From: Ignavibacteriaceae bacterium
Lineage (GTDB): Bacteria > Bacteroidota > Ignavibacteria > Ignavibacteriales > Ignavibacteriaceae
Length of the DNA stretch: 5,801 nt
Reading direction: 5' to 3'
Assembly: GCA_022865965.1 (NCBI GenBank)
Contig: JALHTS010000529.1
Location: forward strand, 1 to 5,801
The first letter of the stretch is position 1. Each line of letters opens with the position of its first letter. Below, piece by piece: positions 1 to 5,801 of this stretch. The position numbers were made by a program, and so were the translations under genes. Under the pieces are notes generated by a model that saw nothing but the letters and a program-made list of their open reading frames with translations, did no database searches and was not told the origin of the DNA.

Positions 1-1542
1 ATAACTTATAAACTAAATGATAAAGATTGGGATTACATCCAAAGCACTTTACTTAAGAGATACAAGAATTATGCAAAATTTCTTAATCAGTATAACTCTG
101 AGGATGTTTTTCAGCTTGCAATGAATTCTTTTACTCAATCAATTGACCCGCACACAAATTATTTATCTCCAGTTACATCAGATAATTTTAAGATTGAGAT
201 GAGTCTCTCTCTGGAAGGAATTGGCGCAAGGCTTCAATCAGAAGATGATTATACAAAAATAGTTGAAATTATCCCCGGCGGTCCTGCATACCAAAGTAAA
301 TTATTAAATCCTGATGATAAAATAATAGGAGTAGCACAAGGAGAAGATGGCGAATTTGTTGACATAATAGGCTGGAGAATTACGGAAGCCGTTAAACTAA
401 TAAGAGGCCCAAAGGGAACAACTGTAAGATTGCAAATCATTCCGGTAAAATCTGATGTGGATGGAAAGATAAAAGAAATATCACTTGTTAGAGATAAAGT
501 TAAAATTGAAGATCAATCTGCTAAAAAAGAAGTGATTGAAATAATTGATGAAAATAAACCTTTCAGAATTGGTGTTATACAAATTCCATCTTTCTATATT
601 GACTTTGAAGGGCAGAAAAAAGGTGAAAAAGATTTTAAGAGTACAACGCGTGATGTAAGAAATTTGATTAATGAACTTGAATCGGAAAAAGTTGATGGCT
701 TAGTTGTCGATTTAAGAAATAACGGAGGTGGTTCCCTTTCAGAAGCAATTGAACTGACTGGTTTATTTATTAAAGAAGGTCCGGTTGTGCAGGTTAAAAA
801 TTCCGATGGTTCAATTGAAATTGGTGACGATCCTGATCCTAATATTCTTTATGGCGGACCATTAGCTGTAATTGTAAACAGATTTAGTGCTTCTGCATCA
901 GAAATATTTTCAGCAGCAATTCAGGACTATGGAAGAGGAATTATTTTAGGTGAACAGACTTTCGGAAAAGGAACAGTTCAGAATTTGATTGATTTAAATA
1001 GTCTTTCTTCCAGACAAAAAGGTGAGCTTGGTCAGGTTAAGTTAACCATAGCAAAATATTATCGGGTAAATGGCGGCAGCACACAACACTTAGGAGTAAT
1101 TCCGGATATAATTTTCCCAAGTTATTTTGAGGCTGATGAATTTGGAGAAAGCTCAGAAAAAAATGCTCTGCCCTGGGATCAGATCGAATCATCTGAATAT
1201 GAAATTTATTATGATCTCTCAAAATTCTTACCTTTTCTTAAGAAAAAACATCAAACTCGCATGGTTGATAACATAGAATATCAACAAATGCTTTTGGAGA
1301 TTAAGGAGTTTAAAGAAAATAGAAAAAGAAGCAGTTTCTCGCTGAATCTTTCTCAACGCAGCCAAGAAAAACAGGAAGCAGAAGACAGAAAGTTTGAGCG
1401 TGAAAATGAATTGAGAAAAGCTAAAGGACTAAAGCTTCTTGAAAAAGGTGAAGTTTCTTCAAATGAAGAGAATGAAAAAGATTTTCTATTGAGAGAATCA
1501 GTGAATATTCTTGCAGATCTGATTTTGGAGAAAGTTGGTTAG
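1..1542 (+). CDS. prc: Tail-specific (C-terminal processing) protease Prc/Tsp, 5'-truncated by the window
   Basis: This is a periplasmic S41A serine protease that degrades proteins from their C-termini. In E. coli Prc trims or destroys envelope proteins such as cell-wall hydrolases. The reading frame is open from base 1 and runs 513 codons to TAG at 1540. The ATG at 121 is internal, because the codons before it (NSEDVFQLAM) already match the family, as does DPHTNYLSP just after it. By comparison with E. coli Prc about 150 residues are missing, including any signal peptide. In order: a PDZ domain at about codons 70-150 (LEGIGARLQ to GPKGTTVRL), the VDLRNNGGGSL strand-loop, then the catalytic Ser in SASASEIF (codon 298) and Lys in FGKGTVQ (codon 323). 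Their 25-residue spacing is the same as in E. coli. The C-terminal Tsp domain starts near NALPWDQI, and a charged helical tail follows. No key residue is missing. No terminator follows; a convergent gene ends 2 bp away. Confidence 0.95.
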   Translation: MTYKLNDKDWDYIQSTLLKRYKNYAKFLNQYNSEDVFQLAMNSFTQSIDPHTNYLSPVTSDNFKIEMSLSLEGIGARLQSEDDYTKIVEIIPGGPAYQSKLLNPDDKIIGVAQGEDGEFVDIIGWRITEAVKLIRGPKGTTVRLQIIPVKSDVDGKIKEISLVRDKVKIEDQSAKKEVIEIIDENKPFRIGVIQIPSFYIDFEGQKKGEKDFKSTTRDVRNLINELESEKVDGLVVDLRNNGGGSLSEAIELTGLFIKEGPVVQVKNSDGSIEIGDDPDPNILYGGPLAVIVNRFSASASEIFSAAIQDYGRGIILGEQTFGKGTVQNLIDLNSLSSRQKGELGQVKLTIAKYYRVNGGSTQHLGVIPDIIFPSYFEADEFGESSEKNALPWDQIESSEYEIYYDLSKFLPFLKKKHQTRMVDNIEYQQMLLEIKEFKENRKRSSFSLNLSQRSQEKQEAEDRKFERENELRKAKGLKLLEKGEVSSNEENEKDFLLRESVNILADLILEKVG

Positions 1543-1544
1543 TT

Positions 1545-2270
1545 TTAATTTGTTATTTCTTTTAACAATCTAGTTTTTAATGCTGGTAAGATTGATTCGT
1601 TAAAAGAGAAATCAAGATCAGTTTTACAAACGTAAACCATTGGTTTATACATTTTTTGAGAGTGCACAACGAACTTCTCCATCAATTCCTCTATGGAACT
1701 ATCCATTAACAAACTTGGAATTGATCTAAGCAAAGTAAATTTTATATTTTCTATTGGATGATCATAAGTCCAGCTGATAATCATTTCATATAAATAGATT
1801 TTCACCACCTCTTTTTTATTATCCTGAACAACAAAGTATCCTTTACCTCTGTACTTATCATCAGAATTAAGATGATTAATGGAAATATCATCTTTTATAA
1901 AATCAAAAATTATCCTTGCTTCGCGAATTATATATTCAACATTTTCAATTGCCCATTCAACATAATTAATAAGCTTATCAAGCTCTGTGCTTATGTGTTT
2001 TGCTTTTTCCTGTACAATTATCTGGTCTTCTATAAGAATTGCCCTTACCTCCCTTTCGAGCCAGCTTTTTGAACCGATATTTTCAATTAGAAGATCATCT
2101 AGTTTATCTTTCACAAGTTCTGACTCCTGAAGGACAGGATAAATTATATTTTTAGCTAATAATTCCTGCCATTCTTTTATTTTCCTTAAAAGAAGATATT
2201 GATTGGTTTCCCAATCAGAACCGCAGGATGTTAATTTTCTAATGTCTATTTGAAGCATTGTATTTTTCAT
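1545..2270 (-). CDS. Hypothetical protein, 241 aa, family not recognised
   Basis: I do not recognise this protein. It is a full-length open frame with no long competing frame on the other strand, and its amino-acid make-up is typical of a soluble cytoplasmic protein. There is no signal peptide or membrane segment. Residues 17-125 look almost entirely helical and charged, with coiled-coil-like stretches (VQEKAKHISTELDKLINYVE). Residues 138-241 look mixed alpha/beta: a strand-rich part (GKGYFVV, VVKIYLYEMIISW), a helix (SSIEELMEKFVVHSQK), a strand (MVYVCKTDLDF) and a basic C-terminal helix. No catalytic motif or metal-binding cluster is visible. The start could be Met1 (2270) or Met5 (2258); neither has a convincing Shine-Dalgarno sequence. 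It is convergent with prc and transcribed away from the ALDH7 terminator, so it is probably monocistronic. A structural or scaffold role is possible, but nothing shows it. Confidence 0.7.
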   Translation of the reverse strand: MKNTMLQIDIRKLTSCGSDWETNQYLLLRKIKEWQELLAKNIIYPVLQESELVKDKLDDLLIENIGSKSWLEREVRAILIEDQIIVQEKAKHISTELDKLINYVEWAIENVEYIIREARIIFDFIKDDISINHLNSDDKYRGKGYFVVQDNKKEVVKIYLYEMIISWTYDHPIENIKFTLLRSIPSLLMDSSIEELMEKFVVHSQKMYKPMVYVCKTDLDFSFNESILPALKTRLLKEITN

Positions 2271-2345
2271 TTTCTGCGGTTAGCCCAAATATTAAGCCAA
2301 GGTTTTATTAGAGTTTTTGATGTTTGGGAAGCTCGAATAAGTTAA

Positions 2346-2377
2346 ATATTAGGCGATTTTTACATGTTACATGTCAA
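2346..2377 (-). promoter_or_regulatory. Weak candidate promoter for the 241-aa hypothetical gene
   Basis: On the minus strand a TTGACA hexamer (2372-2377) is followed by TAATAT (2346-2351), about 75 bp upstream of the start codon at 2270. The 20-nt spacer is longer than the usual 16-18 for a sigma-70 promoter, and the Bacteroidota-type TAnnTTTG box is not seen. The assignment is therefore weak. It is listed because the TTGACA overlaps the palindrome at 2357-2379. Confidence 0.25.
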
Positions 2378-2379
2378 AA
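2357..2379. promoter_or_regulatory. 23-bp imperfect palindrome, possible operator
   Basis: Two ACATGT hexamers (2362-2367 and 2369-2374), each itself a palindrome, sit symmetrically about T2368. They are flanked by TTTT on the left and AAAA on the right, with one mismatched pair (2361/2375). Such symmetry is typical of a site for a dimeric regulator. It lies upstream of the hypothetical gene on the minus strand and overlaps a TTGACA hexamer, which would suit control of that gene. No known regulator is assigned. Confidence 0.35.
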
Positions 2380-2403
2380 AGAAATAATTTTATAATAAGG
2401 AAG

Positions 2404-2439
2404 GTAGAAAAAAAAAGCAGGACTTTTAATCCTGCTTTT
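2404..2439 (-). terminator. Intrinsic terminator of the Rrf2-ALDH7 operon
   Basis: A perfect 10-bp inverted repeat, AAAAGCAGGA (2413-2422) and TCCTGCTTTT (2430-2439), encloses a 7-nt loop. Read on the minus strand, the stem runs straight into a T-rich tract (through about 2408) starting 21 bp after the ALDH7 stop codon. This is a textbook rho-independent terminator oriented for the minus-strand operon. Confidence 0.9.
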
Positions 2440-2460
2440 AATATTGGAATTCGAAATAAT

Positions 2461-3993
2461 CTAAATATCGAACTTGATACCTTGGGCAAGTGGAAGTTGA
2501 GTGCCAAAATTGATTGTATTAGTTTGTCTTCTCATATAGGCTTTCCAGGCATCGGAACCGGATTCTCTTCCGCCGCCGGTTTCCTTTTCACCACCAAAGG
2601 CACCACCAATTTCGGCACCGGACGTTCCAATATTTACATTCGCAATGCCGCAATCCGAACCTTCTGCTGATAGAAATGCTTCAGCTTCGCGTAAGTTATT
2701 CGTAAAGATTGATGAAGATAACCCCTGAACTACTCGGTTCTGTAAAGCGATTGCATTATGGACATCACCTGAATATTTAATCAAATATAAAATAGGTGCA
2801 AATGTTTCTTCCTGAACTATTTCATAATGATTTTCAGCTTCAACCAATGCAGGAACAACATAAGAACCGGATTTGTATTCTTCACCTTTAAGAATTTCAC
2901 CACCAAAAATAACTTTTCCGCCATCCTTTTTAACTTTTTCAAGAGCAGCGGTGAATTCGTTGACAGCACTTTTATCAATCAATGGTCCAACATGGTTTTT
3001 TTGATCAAGTGGATTACCAATCTTCAATGATTTATACGCTTTTACCATAGATTCTTTTACTTTGTCATAAATTGATTCATGAATAATCAATCTCCTTGTA
3101 CTGGTACATCTCTGTCCTGCAGTTCCAACCGCACCAAAGACAACAGCAGGAATTGCAATTTTAAGATCAGTATCAGGAGAAATTATTATGGCATTGTTTC
3201 CTCCTAATTCAAGTATAGCTCGACCAAATCTCTTTGCAATAACTTCACCAGCATGTCTTCCAACTCTTGTTGAACCAGTAACAGAAATTAATGGTATTCT
3301 TTTATCATTAAGAATCCGCTCACCAATTGTTGAACCACGTCCAACAATCAAAGTAAACACACCATCCGGAACGTCATTATCGATTAAAACTTTCTGAATG
3401 ATATTTTGAGTTGCAATTGCTGTCAGAGGAACCTTGGAAGATGGTTTCCAAATATTTGTATCACCGCAAATGGCTGCTATCATTGCATTCCACGACCAAA
3501 CTGCAACCGGAAAATTAAAAGCAGAAATAGTACAAACAACTCCCAAAGGGTGATATTGATCGTACATTCTATGCATAGGTCTTTCGGACTGCGTTGTAAA
3601 ACCATAGAGTTGTCGGGATTGACCAACAGCAAAATCACAAATGTCAATCATTTCCTGAACTTCGCCTAAACCTTCCTGAAGACTTTTTCCCATTTCAAAT
3701 GAAACAAGTGTACCTAATTCCTGTTTAAACTCTCTAAGACGATTTCCAATTTGTCTGACTATTTCCCCGCGTTTTGGAGCAGGCATCATCCTCCATTTAA
3801 TAAAAGCCTCATGAGCAGTTTGAACTACTTTTTCATAATCTGCTTCAGAAGCCTGATAGACTGAAGCAATAAATTCACCCGTTGCGGGAGAATAAATTTT
3901 TAATTCGTTCTGGTCTGTAGTTTCAAGCCATTTTGTACCGGTGCTGGCTCCGAAATTTTTTTCTTTTATTCCCAGTTTCTTTAAGAATTCCAT
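2461..3993 (-). CDS. amaB: ALDH7-family alpha-aminoadipic semialdehyde dehydrogenase (piperideine-6-carboxylate dehydrogenase)
   Basis: This NAD(P)-dependent enzyme oxidises alpha-aminoadipic semialdehyde, in equilibrium with piperideine-6-carboxylate, to alpha-aminoadipate, the step after saccharopine cleavage in lysine breakdown. Length (510 aa) equals that of human ALDH7A1. ALDH landmarks are all present: Asn160 in SAFNFP, Lys183 in WKPSS, the VTGSTRVG cofactor loop (238-245), general-base Glu262 in LELGGNN, nucleophile Cys296 in GTAGQRC, and Glu396 in EETFAP. The ALDH7 signature is unusually clear: [15 protein letters not shown] (110-124), [19 protein letters not shown] (452-470) and [13 protein letters not shown] (472-484). 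Arg295, beside the nucleophile, matches human Arg301, and Glu111/Glu114 lie where human Glu121 lies; in human ALDH7A1 these bind the aminoadipate end of the substrate. The start is supported by GTGAGG 5 nt upstream. The gene follows the Rrf2 gene by 14 bp, so they are probably co-transcribed. The symbol is borrowed from Pseudomonas. Confidence 0.93.
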   Translation of the reverse strand: MEFLKKLGIKEKNFGASTGTKWLETTDQNELKIYSPATGEFIASVYQASEADYEKVVQTAHEAFIKWRMMPAPKRGEIVRQIGNRLREFKQELGTLVSFEMGKSLQEGLGEVQEMIDICDFAVGQSRQLYGFTTQSERPMHRMYDQYHPLGVVCTISAFNFPVAVWSWNAMIAAICGDTNIWKPSSKVPLTAIATQNIIQKVLIDNDVPDGVFTLIVGRGSTIGERILNDKRIPLISVTGSTRVGRHAGEVIAKRFGRAILELGGNNAIIISPDTDLKIAIPAVVFGAVGTAGQRCTSTRRLIIHESIYDKVKESMVKAYKSLKIGNPLDQKNHVGPLIDKSAVNEFTAALEKVKKDGGKVIFGGEILKGEEYKSGSYVVPALVEAENHYEIVQEETFAPILYLIKYSGDVHNAIALQNRVVQGLSSSIFTNNLREAEAFLSAEGSDCGIANVNIGTSGAEIGGAFGGEKETGGGRESGSDAWKAYMRRQTNTINFGTQLPLAQGIKFDI

Positions 3994-3998
3994 AACAA

Positions 3999-4004
3999 CC
4001 TCAC
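3999..4004 (-). promoter_or_regulatory. Ribosome binding site of the ALDH7 gene
   Basis: GTGAGG on the minus strand lies 5 nt before the ATG at 3993, inside the 14-bp gap after the Rrf2 stop codon. It fixes the ALDH7 start and suits re-initiation on a shared transcript. Confidence 0.7.
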
Positions 4005-4007
4005 ATA

Positions 4008-4430
4008 TTAGTTTGAATTAATTTTGTTAATTATAGATTTAAGAGTAATATTTTTCATCTCATTTTCTATTGTCACTTGAATGTCAGCGAACAGATCAAG
4101 AAAAAAAATATTAAATTTCTGATTATTCTTTGATTCACCAGATGTTCCTGTATTCACATCGAGATGAAAAGCTTTTCTATCTTCAATTGCACAATAAATT
4201 TCCTGTAGGTTAATTTTATCGGGATCTTTCCTTAAGGTAAATCCACCGTTAGTGCCCTTTTCACTTTCTACAATTTCGCTTTTTACAAGAAAAGAAAAGA
4301 TTTTTCTCAACTTTGAAGCATTTATACCAGTATGATTGGATATATCTGAACTATTCTTCGGTTCAGGAGAGACTGCTGCCAAATAGCTCAAAGCTTTTAC
4401 TGCAGTTGAAAGTTTGGTGGAAGCGGACAT
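4008..4430 (-). CDS. Rrf2-family winged-helix transcriptional regulator without the Fe-S cysteines
   Basis: This is a dimeric DNA-binding regulator of the Rrf2 family (relatives IscR, NsrR, CymR, YwnA). At 140 aa it has the family's usual length. An N-terminal helix ([13 protein letters not shown], 6-18) precedes the helix-turn-helix (about 26-54, [20 protein letters not shown]), then the wing [16 protein letters not shown] (55-70) with the conserved Gly-Gly. [11 protein letters not shown] (73-83) leads into the effector loop, and residues 104-138 form the likely long dimerisation helix. IscR and NsrR bind an iron-sulfur cluster through three cysteines in the 90-105 region. Here that loop ([20 protein letters not shown]) has none, and the only Cys is Cys80. 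It should therefore not be an Fe-S sensor; its ligand is unknown. It is first in an operon with the ALDH7 gene and divergent from LKR, so lysine degradation is its likely target and a pathway metabolite a plausible signal (inference). The start has only a weak Shine-Dalgarno (AAAGAA). Confidence 0.9.
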   Translation of the reverse strand: MSASTKLSTAVKALSYLAAVSPEPKNSSDISNHTGINASKLRKIFSFLVKSEIVESEKGTNGGFTLRKDPDKINLQEIYCAIEDRKAFHLDVNTGTSGESKNNQKFNIFFLDLFADIQVTIENEMKNITLKSIINKINSN

Positions 4431-4443
4431 AATTCTTTAAATT

Positions 4444-4460
4444 GTTACGGTAAGTGTAAC
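4444..4460. promoter_or_regulatory. Inverted repeat GTTAC-N7-GTAAC, candidate Rrf2 operator
   Basis: Perfect 5-bp arms (4444-4448 and 4456-4460) surround a 7-bp centre. The repeat lies 13 bp before the Rrf2 start codon and just downstream of the proposed -10 box, over the expected transcription start. A repressor bound here would block its own operon. I found no second copy near the LKR start. Assignment to the Rrf2 protein is inferred from position. Confidence 0.5.
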
Positions 4461-4467
4461 TAATTAA

Positions 4468-4495
4468 ATATTAATAATCAATTGCAAGATATCAA
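4468..4495 (-). promoter_or_regulatory. Candidate promoter of the Rrf2-ALDH7 operon
   Basis: On the minus strand TTGATA (4490-4495) and TAATAT (4468-4473) are separated by 16 nt, close to sigma-70 consensus and spacing. Transcription would start near 4461, giving a leader of about 30 nt and placing the inverted repeat at 4444-4460 at the start site. The surrounding AT-richness raises the chance of a coincidental match. Confidence 0.5.
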
Positions 4496-4514
4496 CAATT
4501 TAAAATTTTAATTG
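4496..4514. other. 19-bp AT-rich imperfect palindrome
   Basis: The sequence from CAATT to AATTG is symmetric about base 4505 with one mismatched pair. It sits just upstream of the Rrf2 -35 box, between the two divergent promoter regions. In sequence this AT-rich such symmetry can arise by chance, so a regulatory role is only possible. Confidence 0.2.
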
Positions 4515-4557
4515 AGGAAATAGATTTTTGCATTTGAAAAACAAAAGTATATGTTTA

Positions 4558-4586
4558 TTTTTGTTTGTAATTTTAAATTTTATAAT
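4558..4586 (+). promoter_or_regulatory. Weak candidate promoter for the LKR gene
   Basis: A perfect TATAAT hexamer (4581-4586) has only a poor -35 partner, TTTTTG (4558-4563), at 17 nt. Transcription from here would give an LKR leader of about 165 nt that contains the hairpin at 4631-4669. A promoter downstream of the hairpin is equally possible, but I see no convincing one. Confidence 0.3.
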
Positions 4587-4622
4587 GACAACTCTTTATA
4601 CTTTCTACATATACTCGGGGGG

Positions 4623-4669
4623 AAAAAATCTTCGAAGCTATTTTATTTCCAGCTTCGAAAATGTTTTTT
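4623..4669. terminator. Strong hairpin with A/T tracts: bidirectional terminator or LKR leader attenuator
   Basis: Perfect 9-bp arms, TTCGAAGCT (4631-4639) and AGCTTCGAA (4651-4659), enclose an 11-nt loop. Four bases later comes T6 (4664-4669) on the plus strand. On the minus strand the stem is followed two bases later by T6 (4623-4628 read in reverse). It therefore has terminator form in both directions, although no gene ends here. It could separate the divergent transcription units or stop early LKR transcripts. No alternative pairing strand for an antiterminator was seen. Confidence 0.55.
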
Positions 4670-4745
4670 AATAATTTGTTTCTTCTCTATTCTTCTTTTT
4701 TACTAACAAAAACTAATTGTTCTTGCATTATTTCTAAAATTATTA

Positions 4746-4750
4746 AAGGA
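4746..4750 (+). promoter_or_regulatory. Ribosome binding site of the LKR gene
   Basis: AAGGA lies 6 nt before the ATG at 4757. It is the best Shine-Dalgarno site in the leader, and the protein aligns with the LKR family from its first residues, so it fixes the start. Confidence 0.7.
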
Positions 4751-4756
4751 TTTTAA

Positions 4757-5801
4757 ATGATTATTGGAATAAGACGGGCAGATAAAAATAAATGGGAAAA
4801 ACGTGTTCCCCTGATTCCCGATGATATTAAATACCTGAAACAGAAATTCGGTATTCAGACTCTTATCCAGCCATCTGAAATTCGAGCTTATAGCAATGAC
4901 CAGTATAGCGCAGCAGGTGCTGAAGTTACCGAGGATATCCAAAGTGCCAATACAATTTTTGCAGTGAAAGAAATACCGTTACATTTTTATCGAGAGGGCA
5001 AGACTTATATATTTTTCTCTCATACTATTAAAGGGCAATACCACAATATGCCTTTGCTCAAAAAGATGATGGAATTGAGATGCAACTTAATAGATTACGA
5101 GAGAATTTTAGATGAATCCAACAAACGCTTGATATTCTTTGGCAAGTATGCCGGAATTGCCGGTATGATAGAAACTCTTCACGCACTCGGACAAAAATTA
5201 AAACTAAGGGGTTATAAAACTCCTTTTGAAAAAATTAATCAGGCATATAAGTATAAATCAATTGAAGAAGCAAAGCAGGTTATAAAAGAAATCGGTGATC
5301 AAATCAGAACCGATGGGATAGCAGAAGCTTTACAGCCTCTGGTAGTTGGTTTCGCCGGTTATGGTAATGTTTCTAAAGGAGCACAGGAAATTTTGGATCT
5401 TCTTCCGGTCAAATCTATAAAGCCGGAAGAACTTCATAACTTAAATCGAATTTCTAAAAAAGAAAAAGCGAATAATGTATTTAAAGTTGTTTTTGAAGAA
5501 AAAGATATTGTAAATCCTAAAAAAGGATCTTTTCAATTGCAGGATTATTATGATCATCCTGAGAATTATGAAGGGAAATTTGAGGAGTACATTCCCTATT
5601 TAACTATACTTGTTAACTGTATTTATTGGACAGAGAAATATCCAAAATTATTAACAAAGAATTTTTTACAGAGTGATAGTTATATCAATTCTGAAAAGAA
5701 ACTAACTGTTGTTGGTGATGTTTCCTGCGATATAAATGGTTCAATTGAAATAACAAATAAAGCTACAGATCCCGGTGATGCTTTTTACACATATTTTCCA
5801 A
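4757..5801 (+). CDS. Lysine-ketoglutarate reductase (LKR; AASS N-terminal-half type saccharopine dehydrogenase), 3'-truncated by the window
   Basis: This enzyme reductively condenses L-lysine with 2-oxoglutarate to saccharopine using NADPH, the first step of the saccharopine route. The frame starts at ATG 4757 and stays open for 348 codons to the window edge. The first part (about 1-130) is the alanine dehydrogenase/transhydrogenase N-terminal fold, with IGIRRADKNKWEKRVPLIP matching the AASS start, FSHTIKGQ (87-94) and LIDYE (111-115). Next come GKYAGIAGMI (129-138) and the Rossmann glycine-rich motif GFAGYGNVSKGAQ (198-210). Then follow YYDHPENY (264-271), LVNCIYW (285-291) and GDVSCDINGSIEI (320-332), all recognisable in eukaryotic AASS. 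The human LKR half is about 450 residues, so roughly 100 are missing here. Whether a saccharopine dehydrogenase half is fused behind cannot be seen. It is divergent from the Rrf2-ALDH7 operon, whose enzyme acts two steps later. Lysine use for carbon or for osmotic/stress purposes are both possible roles. Confidence 0.92.
   Translation, partial: MIIGIRRADKNKWEKRVPLIPDDIKYLKQKFGIQTLIQPSEIRAYSNDQYSAAGAEVTEDIQSANTIFAVKEIPLHFYREGKTYIFFSHTIKGQYHNMPLLKKMMELRCNLIDYERILDESNKRLIFFGKYAGIAGMIETLHALGQKLKLRGYKTPFEKINQAYKYKSIEEAKQVIKEIGDQIRTDGIAEALQPLVVGFAGYGNVSKGAQEILDLLPVKSIKPEELHNLNRISKKEKANNVFKVVFEEKDIVNPKKGSFQLQDYYDHPENYEGKFEEYIPYLTILVNCIYWTEKYPKLLTKNFLQSDSYINSEKKLTVVGDVSCDINGSIEITNKATDPGDAFYTYFP

Larger units (their letters stand above)
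4431..4756. other. 326-bp divergent intergenic region between the Rrf2 and LKR genes
   Basis: This is a very AT-rich spacer with no credible gene. From left to right it holds the inverted repeat 4444-4460, the Rrf2 promoter 4468-4495, an AT-rich palindrome 4496-4514, a possible plus-strand promoter 4558-4586, a G6A6 run (4617-4628), a strong hairpin with a T tract (4631-4669), a pyrimidine-rich stretch (about 4678-4702) and the LKR ribosome binding site. I see no recognisable riboswitch. Confidence 0.8.

Noticed and set aside
121..123. ATG as the start of the protease gene
   Set aside because: The frame is open from base 1, and the residues before this ATG match conserved Prc sequence, so it is an internal methionine.
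1872..2072. Plus-strand ORF of 66 codons rich in Phe, Tyr and Asn
   Set aside because: It is a shadow of the helical N-terminal half of the minus-strand 241-aa gene; its composition reflects antisense AT-rich DNA, not a membrane protein.
2371..2670. Plus-strand ORF of 99 codons
   Set aside because: It mostly overlaps the conserved C-terminal coding region of ALDH7 on the other strand and runs through the terminator; it is an antisense shadow.
4585..4671. 28-codon ORF (MTTLYTFYIYSGG...) as an LKR leader peptide
   Set aside because: It has no Shine-Dalgarno site, its ATG overlaps the candidate -10 box, and it has only one lysine codon, so it does not resemble a lysine attenuation peptide.
4585..4756. 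Lysine riboswitch in the LKR leader
   Set aside because: The leader is about the right length, but I see no multi-helix junction or conserved core of the L box, only one simple hairpin.
4703..4942. Minus-strand ORF of 79 codons
   Set aside because: It lies antisense to the conserved start of LKR and its upstream DNA, with no recognisable protein features.
1..5801. Mobile elements, CRISPR arrays, toxin-antitoxin or defence genes
   Set aside because: I found no transposase or integrase, no regularly spaced repeats and no recognisable defence domains; the recognisable genes are ordinary protease and metabolic genes.

Overview
The window is an AT-rich bacterial chromosome segment. It holds two unrelated blocks and looks like the Bacteroidota/Chlorobiota/Ignavibacteriota group. 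That placement rests on base composition, weak or absent Shine-Dalgarno sites at some genes, and the gene repertoire; it is an impression, not a phylogeny. I see no mobile element, CRISPR array, tRNA or rRNA.

Left block (1-2270). It starts inside a tail-specific protease gene (Prc/Tsp, peptidase family S41A), cut at its 5' end but with the PDZ domain, Ser/Lys catalytic dyad and C-terminal domain all visible. Two bases after its stop codon ends a convergent gene on the minus strand. That gene encodes a 241-residue protein I do not recognise. Its upstream region (2271-2460) carries a 23-bp imperfect palindrome that overlaps a possible promoter.

Right block (2404-5801). This looks like a lysine-degradation locus of the saccharopine type. 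On the minus strand an Rrf2-family regulator lies 14 bp upstream of an ALDH7-family dehydrogenase (alpha-aminoadipic semialdehyde dehydrogenase, the bacterial counterpart of human ALDH7A1). The pair ends in a clear intrinsic terminator at 2404-2439. Divergently, on the plus strand, begins a lysine-ketoglutarate reductase (LKR) homologous to the N-terminal half of human AASS; the window ends inside it. LKR condenses lysine and 2-oxoglutarate to saccharopine. A saccharopine dehydrogenase, which must lie outside the window as a separate gene or as the C-terminal half of this protein, would release alpha-aminoadipic semialdehyde. The ALDH7 enzyme then oxidises that to alpha-aminoadipate.

The 326-bp divergent intergenic region (4431-4756) holds the likely control elements. 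A promoter for the regulator-ALDH7 operon has a GTTAC-N7-GTAAC inverted repeat over its expected transcription start, a good candidate for the Rrf2 operator. A hairpin flanked by A and T tracts sits between the two promoter regions and may be a bidirectional terminator or an LKR leader attenuator. The Rrf2 protein lacks the cysteine cluster of the iron-sulfur members, so it probably senses something else. An Rrf2-controlled saccharopine-pathway divergon is the most interesting reading of the window.
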